From Comamonas sp. lk (GTDB lineage: Bacteria > Pseudomonadota > Gammaproteobacteria > Burkholderiales > Burkholderiaceae_C), in assembly GCA_945901215.1 (NCBI GenBank), contig CAMDKE010000023.1, forward strand, positions 1 through 14,743: a stretch of DNA of 14,743 nucleotides. The letters are read 5' to 3'. A model generated the notes under the pieces. That model worked only from the letters and a program-made list of their open reading frames with translations, had not been told where the DNA came from and ran no database searches. Within the stretch, counting starts at the first letter, position 1; every line of letters starts with the position of its first letter. The position numbers and the translations under genes are program-made. Shown here piece after piece: positions 13,423 through 14,743 of the stretch.

Positions 13423-14394
13423 ATGAACGCGCCCCGTGCACGGCTTGCAAGGCGCCCCGTGCATGGGGTGCTGTTGCTGGACAAGCCCTTGGGTTTCTCC
13501 AGCAACCAGGCTTTGCAAAAAGCCAAGTGGCTGTTGCGGGCCGAAAAAGCGGGCCACACCGGCACGCTCGATCCGCTGGCCACCGGGGTCTTGCCACTGT
13601 GCTTTGGCGCGGCGACCAAGTTCAGTCAGGTGCATTTGGATGCCGACAAGGTGTACGAGGCAACGCTGCACCTGGGTGTCAAGACAAGCACCGCTGACGC
13701 TGAGGGCGAGGTGATGGTCGAGCGACCGGTGCAGGTGAGTGTGGAAGATATTGAGCGTGTGGTGCGCCTGTTCACCGGCCCGATAAGCCAGGTGCCACCC
13801 ATGCACAGCGCCTTGAAGAAGGACGGTAAGGCCTTGTACGAATACGCCAGGGCCGGTATTGAGGTGGAACGCGCAGCGCGCGATGTGACGATTTACGCTT
13901 TGCGCGTGCTGGAAATGCCTACGGTTGCGGCCCCGCACGCGCTGAAGATTGAGGTGAGTTGCAGCAAGGGCACCTATATCCGGACCTTGGGTGAGGACAT
14001 GGGCGAGGCCCTGGGTTGTGGAGCGCATGTAAGTGCTTTGCGGCGCACCCGCACAGGGAGTTTCGGGCAAACGCAGTGCGTGAGCCTGGAATCATTGGCG
14101 GCCATGACGGACGCACAAAGGATGGACCTGCTGCTTGCGGTGGATGCCTTGTTGGAAGGTCATGACCGCGTCACTTTGGAGAGCGAGAGTGCAGGGCGGT
14201 TTTTGAGTGGTGTGCGCCGAAGGGGCGATTGGCCCGACGCAGAGCAGGTGGCCGTGTACGCTGCCGCACCTGCTGCGCTGCTGGGAAGCGGCCACGTGAA
14301 GGCTGGGGAATTGATACCGGGGCGGCTCTTGAGCCCGATAGAAATTGGTGAGGTACAGGCGCAAACTGCAGCACTGGCCCTTAGCAGGCATTAA
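13423..14394 (+). CDS. truB: tRNA pseudouridine(55) synthase TruB
   Basis: Isomerises uridine 55 in the T-loop of most elongator tRNAs to pseudouridine and also has tRNA-chaperone activity. It has 323 residues, close to the 300 or so of other TruBs. The N-terminal HGVLLLDKPLGFSSN motif is followed by AGHTGTLDPLATGVLP with catalytic Asp at D50, then KVYEATLHLGVKTSTADAEG, PPMHSALKKDGKALYEYAR (the KDG-x-x-LY motif) and CSKGTYIRTLGEDMGEALG. The C-terminal 80 or so residues form the PUA-like RNA-binding part (GVRRRGDWPDAEQVAVY region). The start at 13423 lies six bases after the rbfA stop with GAAAGA as a weak ribosome site, so coupling to rbfA is likely. Several shadow frames on the opposite strand are not genes. 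Confidence 0.96.
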   Translation: MNAPRARLARRPVHGVLLLDKPLGFSSNQALQKAKWLLRAEKAGHTGTLDPLATGVLPLCFGAATKFSQVHLDADKVYEATLHLGVKTSTADAEGEVMVERPVQVSVEDIERVVRLFTGPISQVPPMHSALKKDGKALYEYARAGIEVERAARDVTIYALRVLEMPTVAAPHALKIEVSCSKGTYIRTLGEDMGEALGCGAHVSALRRTRTGSFGQTQCVSLESLAAMTDAQRMDLLLAVDALLEGHDRVTLESESAGRFLSGVRRRGDWPDAEQVAVYAAAPAALLGSGHVKAGELIPGRLLSPIEIGEVQAQTAALALSRH

Positions 14395-14430
14395 GAATTG
14401 AAATTTGAATCTGATGAAAGAAAGTGAAAC

Positions 14431-14743
14431 ATGAGTAGCAAGCAAATCCGCAACATCGCCATCATCGCCCACGTTGACCATGGCAAAACCACCATGGTGG
14501 ACCAGCTCCTGCGCCAGTCCGGCACCTTTGCCGAGCACGAAAAAGTGGTTGACACCGTGATGGACAACAACGCGATTGAAAAAGAGCGTGGCATCACGAT
14601 TTTGGCCAAGAACTGCGCCGTGACCTGGGAAGGCACGCACATCAACATCGTTGACACCCCCGGACACGCCGACTTCGGCGGTGAAGTGGAACGTGCCTTG
14701 AGCATGGTTGACGGTGTGGTGCTGTTGATCGATGCTCAGGAAG
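14431..14743 (+). CDS. typA: Ribosome-associated GTPase TypA/BipA, 3'-truncated by window edge
   Basis: Translational GTPase of the EF-G-like family that binds 70S/50S particles and helps 50S assembly and stress or low-temperature growth. Only the first 104 codons are present. MSSKQIRNIAIIAHVDHGKTT gives G1 (residues 13-20), RGITI (53-57) is the switch I/G2 segment with T56, and DTPGHADFGGEVERAL (from D75) is G3 and switch II. The pattern R-NIAIIAHVDHGKTT-V plus EKERGITILAKN is typical of TypA rather than LepA or EF-G. A purine-rich stretch (GAAAGAAAG, 14416-14424) serves as ribosome site. There are 36 AT-richer bases between truB and this gene with no clear terminator; it may be read from the operon or from its own promoter. 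Confidence 0.95.
   Translation, partial: MSSKQIRNIAIIAHVDHGKTTMVDQLLRQSGTFAEHEKVVDTVMDNNAIEKERGITILAKNCAVTWEGTHINIVDTPGHADFGGEVERALSMVDGVVLLIDAQE

Noticed and set aside
1..14743. CRISPR arrays, tRNA or rRNA genes, insertion sequences, phage or defence genes
   Set aside because: None seen: no regularly spaced repeats, no cloverleaf-like segments noticed, no transposase or integrase motifs.

Overview
The window reads as a stretch of chromosome from a betaproteobacterium, most likely order Burkholderiales, family Comamonadaceae (Rhodoferax/Polaromonas-like). This rests on protein style, the high-GC coding sequence, the long Ala/Glu/Arg-rich IF-2 N-terminus and the gene order rimP-nusA-infB-rbfA-truB-typA. 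It is a family-level impression from memory, not a database result. I found no mobile element, CRISPR array, tRNA or rRNA, and no obviously foreign gene block.

Left third (1-4943), thiamin metabolism. A tightly packed plus-strand run, thiO (5' end outside the window)-thiS-thiG-thiE, makes the thiazole phosphate and joins it to the pyrimidine. Behind thiE lies a complete TPP riboswitch (about 2616-2700) followed by a terminator-like hairpin. It controls the next gene, cytX, a predicted transporter for the pyrimidine precursor (HMP). Converging on cytX from the minus strand is thiD, the HMP/HMP-P kinase. Uptake (CytX), phosphorylation (ThiD), thiazole synthesis (ThiO, ThiS, ThiG) and coupling (ThiE) form one pathway. 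thiC is not in view and may lie upstream.

Middle (4989-7328). fabI (enoyl-ACP reductase, minus strand) lies just upstream of thiD and may share its transcript. Divergent from fabI, across a 339-base intergenic region, is an M20-type metallo-amidohydrolase (hippurate hydrolase-like).

A 460-base non-coding stretch (7329-7788) follows. It holds several inverted repeats, a TACAAT -10-like hexamer and, about 15 bases downstream, a strong intrinsic terminator placed ahead of rimP, as expected for an attenuated leader.

Right half (7789-14743), the transcription/translation operon: rimP (30S maturation), nusA (elongation/termination factor), infB (IF-2), rbfA (30S maturation), truB (tRNA pseudouridine-55 synthase) and the start of typA/bipA, cut by the window edge. 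A multi-hairpin palindromic element of about 90 bases lies between infB and rbfA, and the rbfA start is placed immediately after it.

The coding content is ordinary housekeeping. The points worth a second look are regulatory: the riboswitch terminator that copies the aptamer's P4 helix, the rimP leader terminator, the intergenic palindromic element, and the two long intergenic regions.
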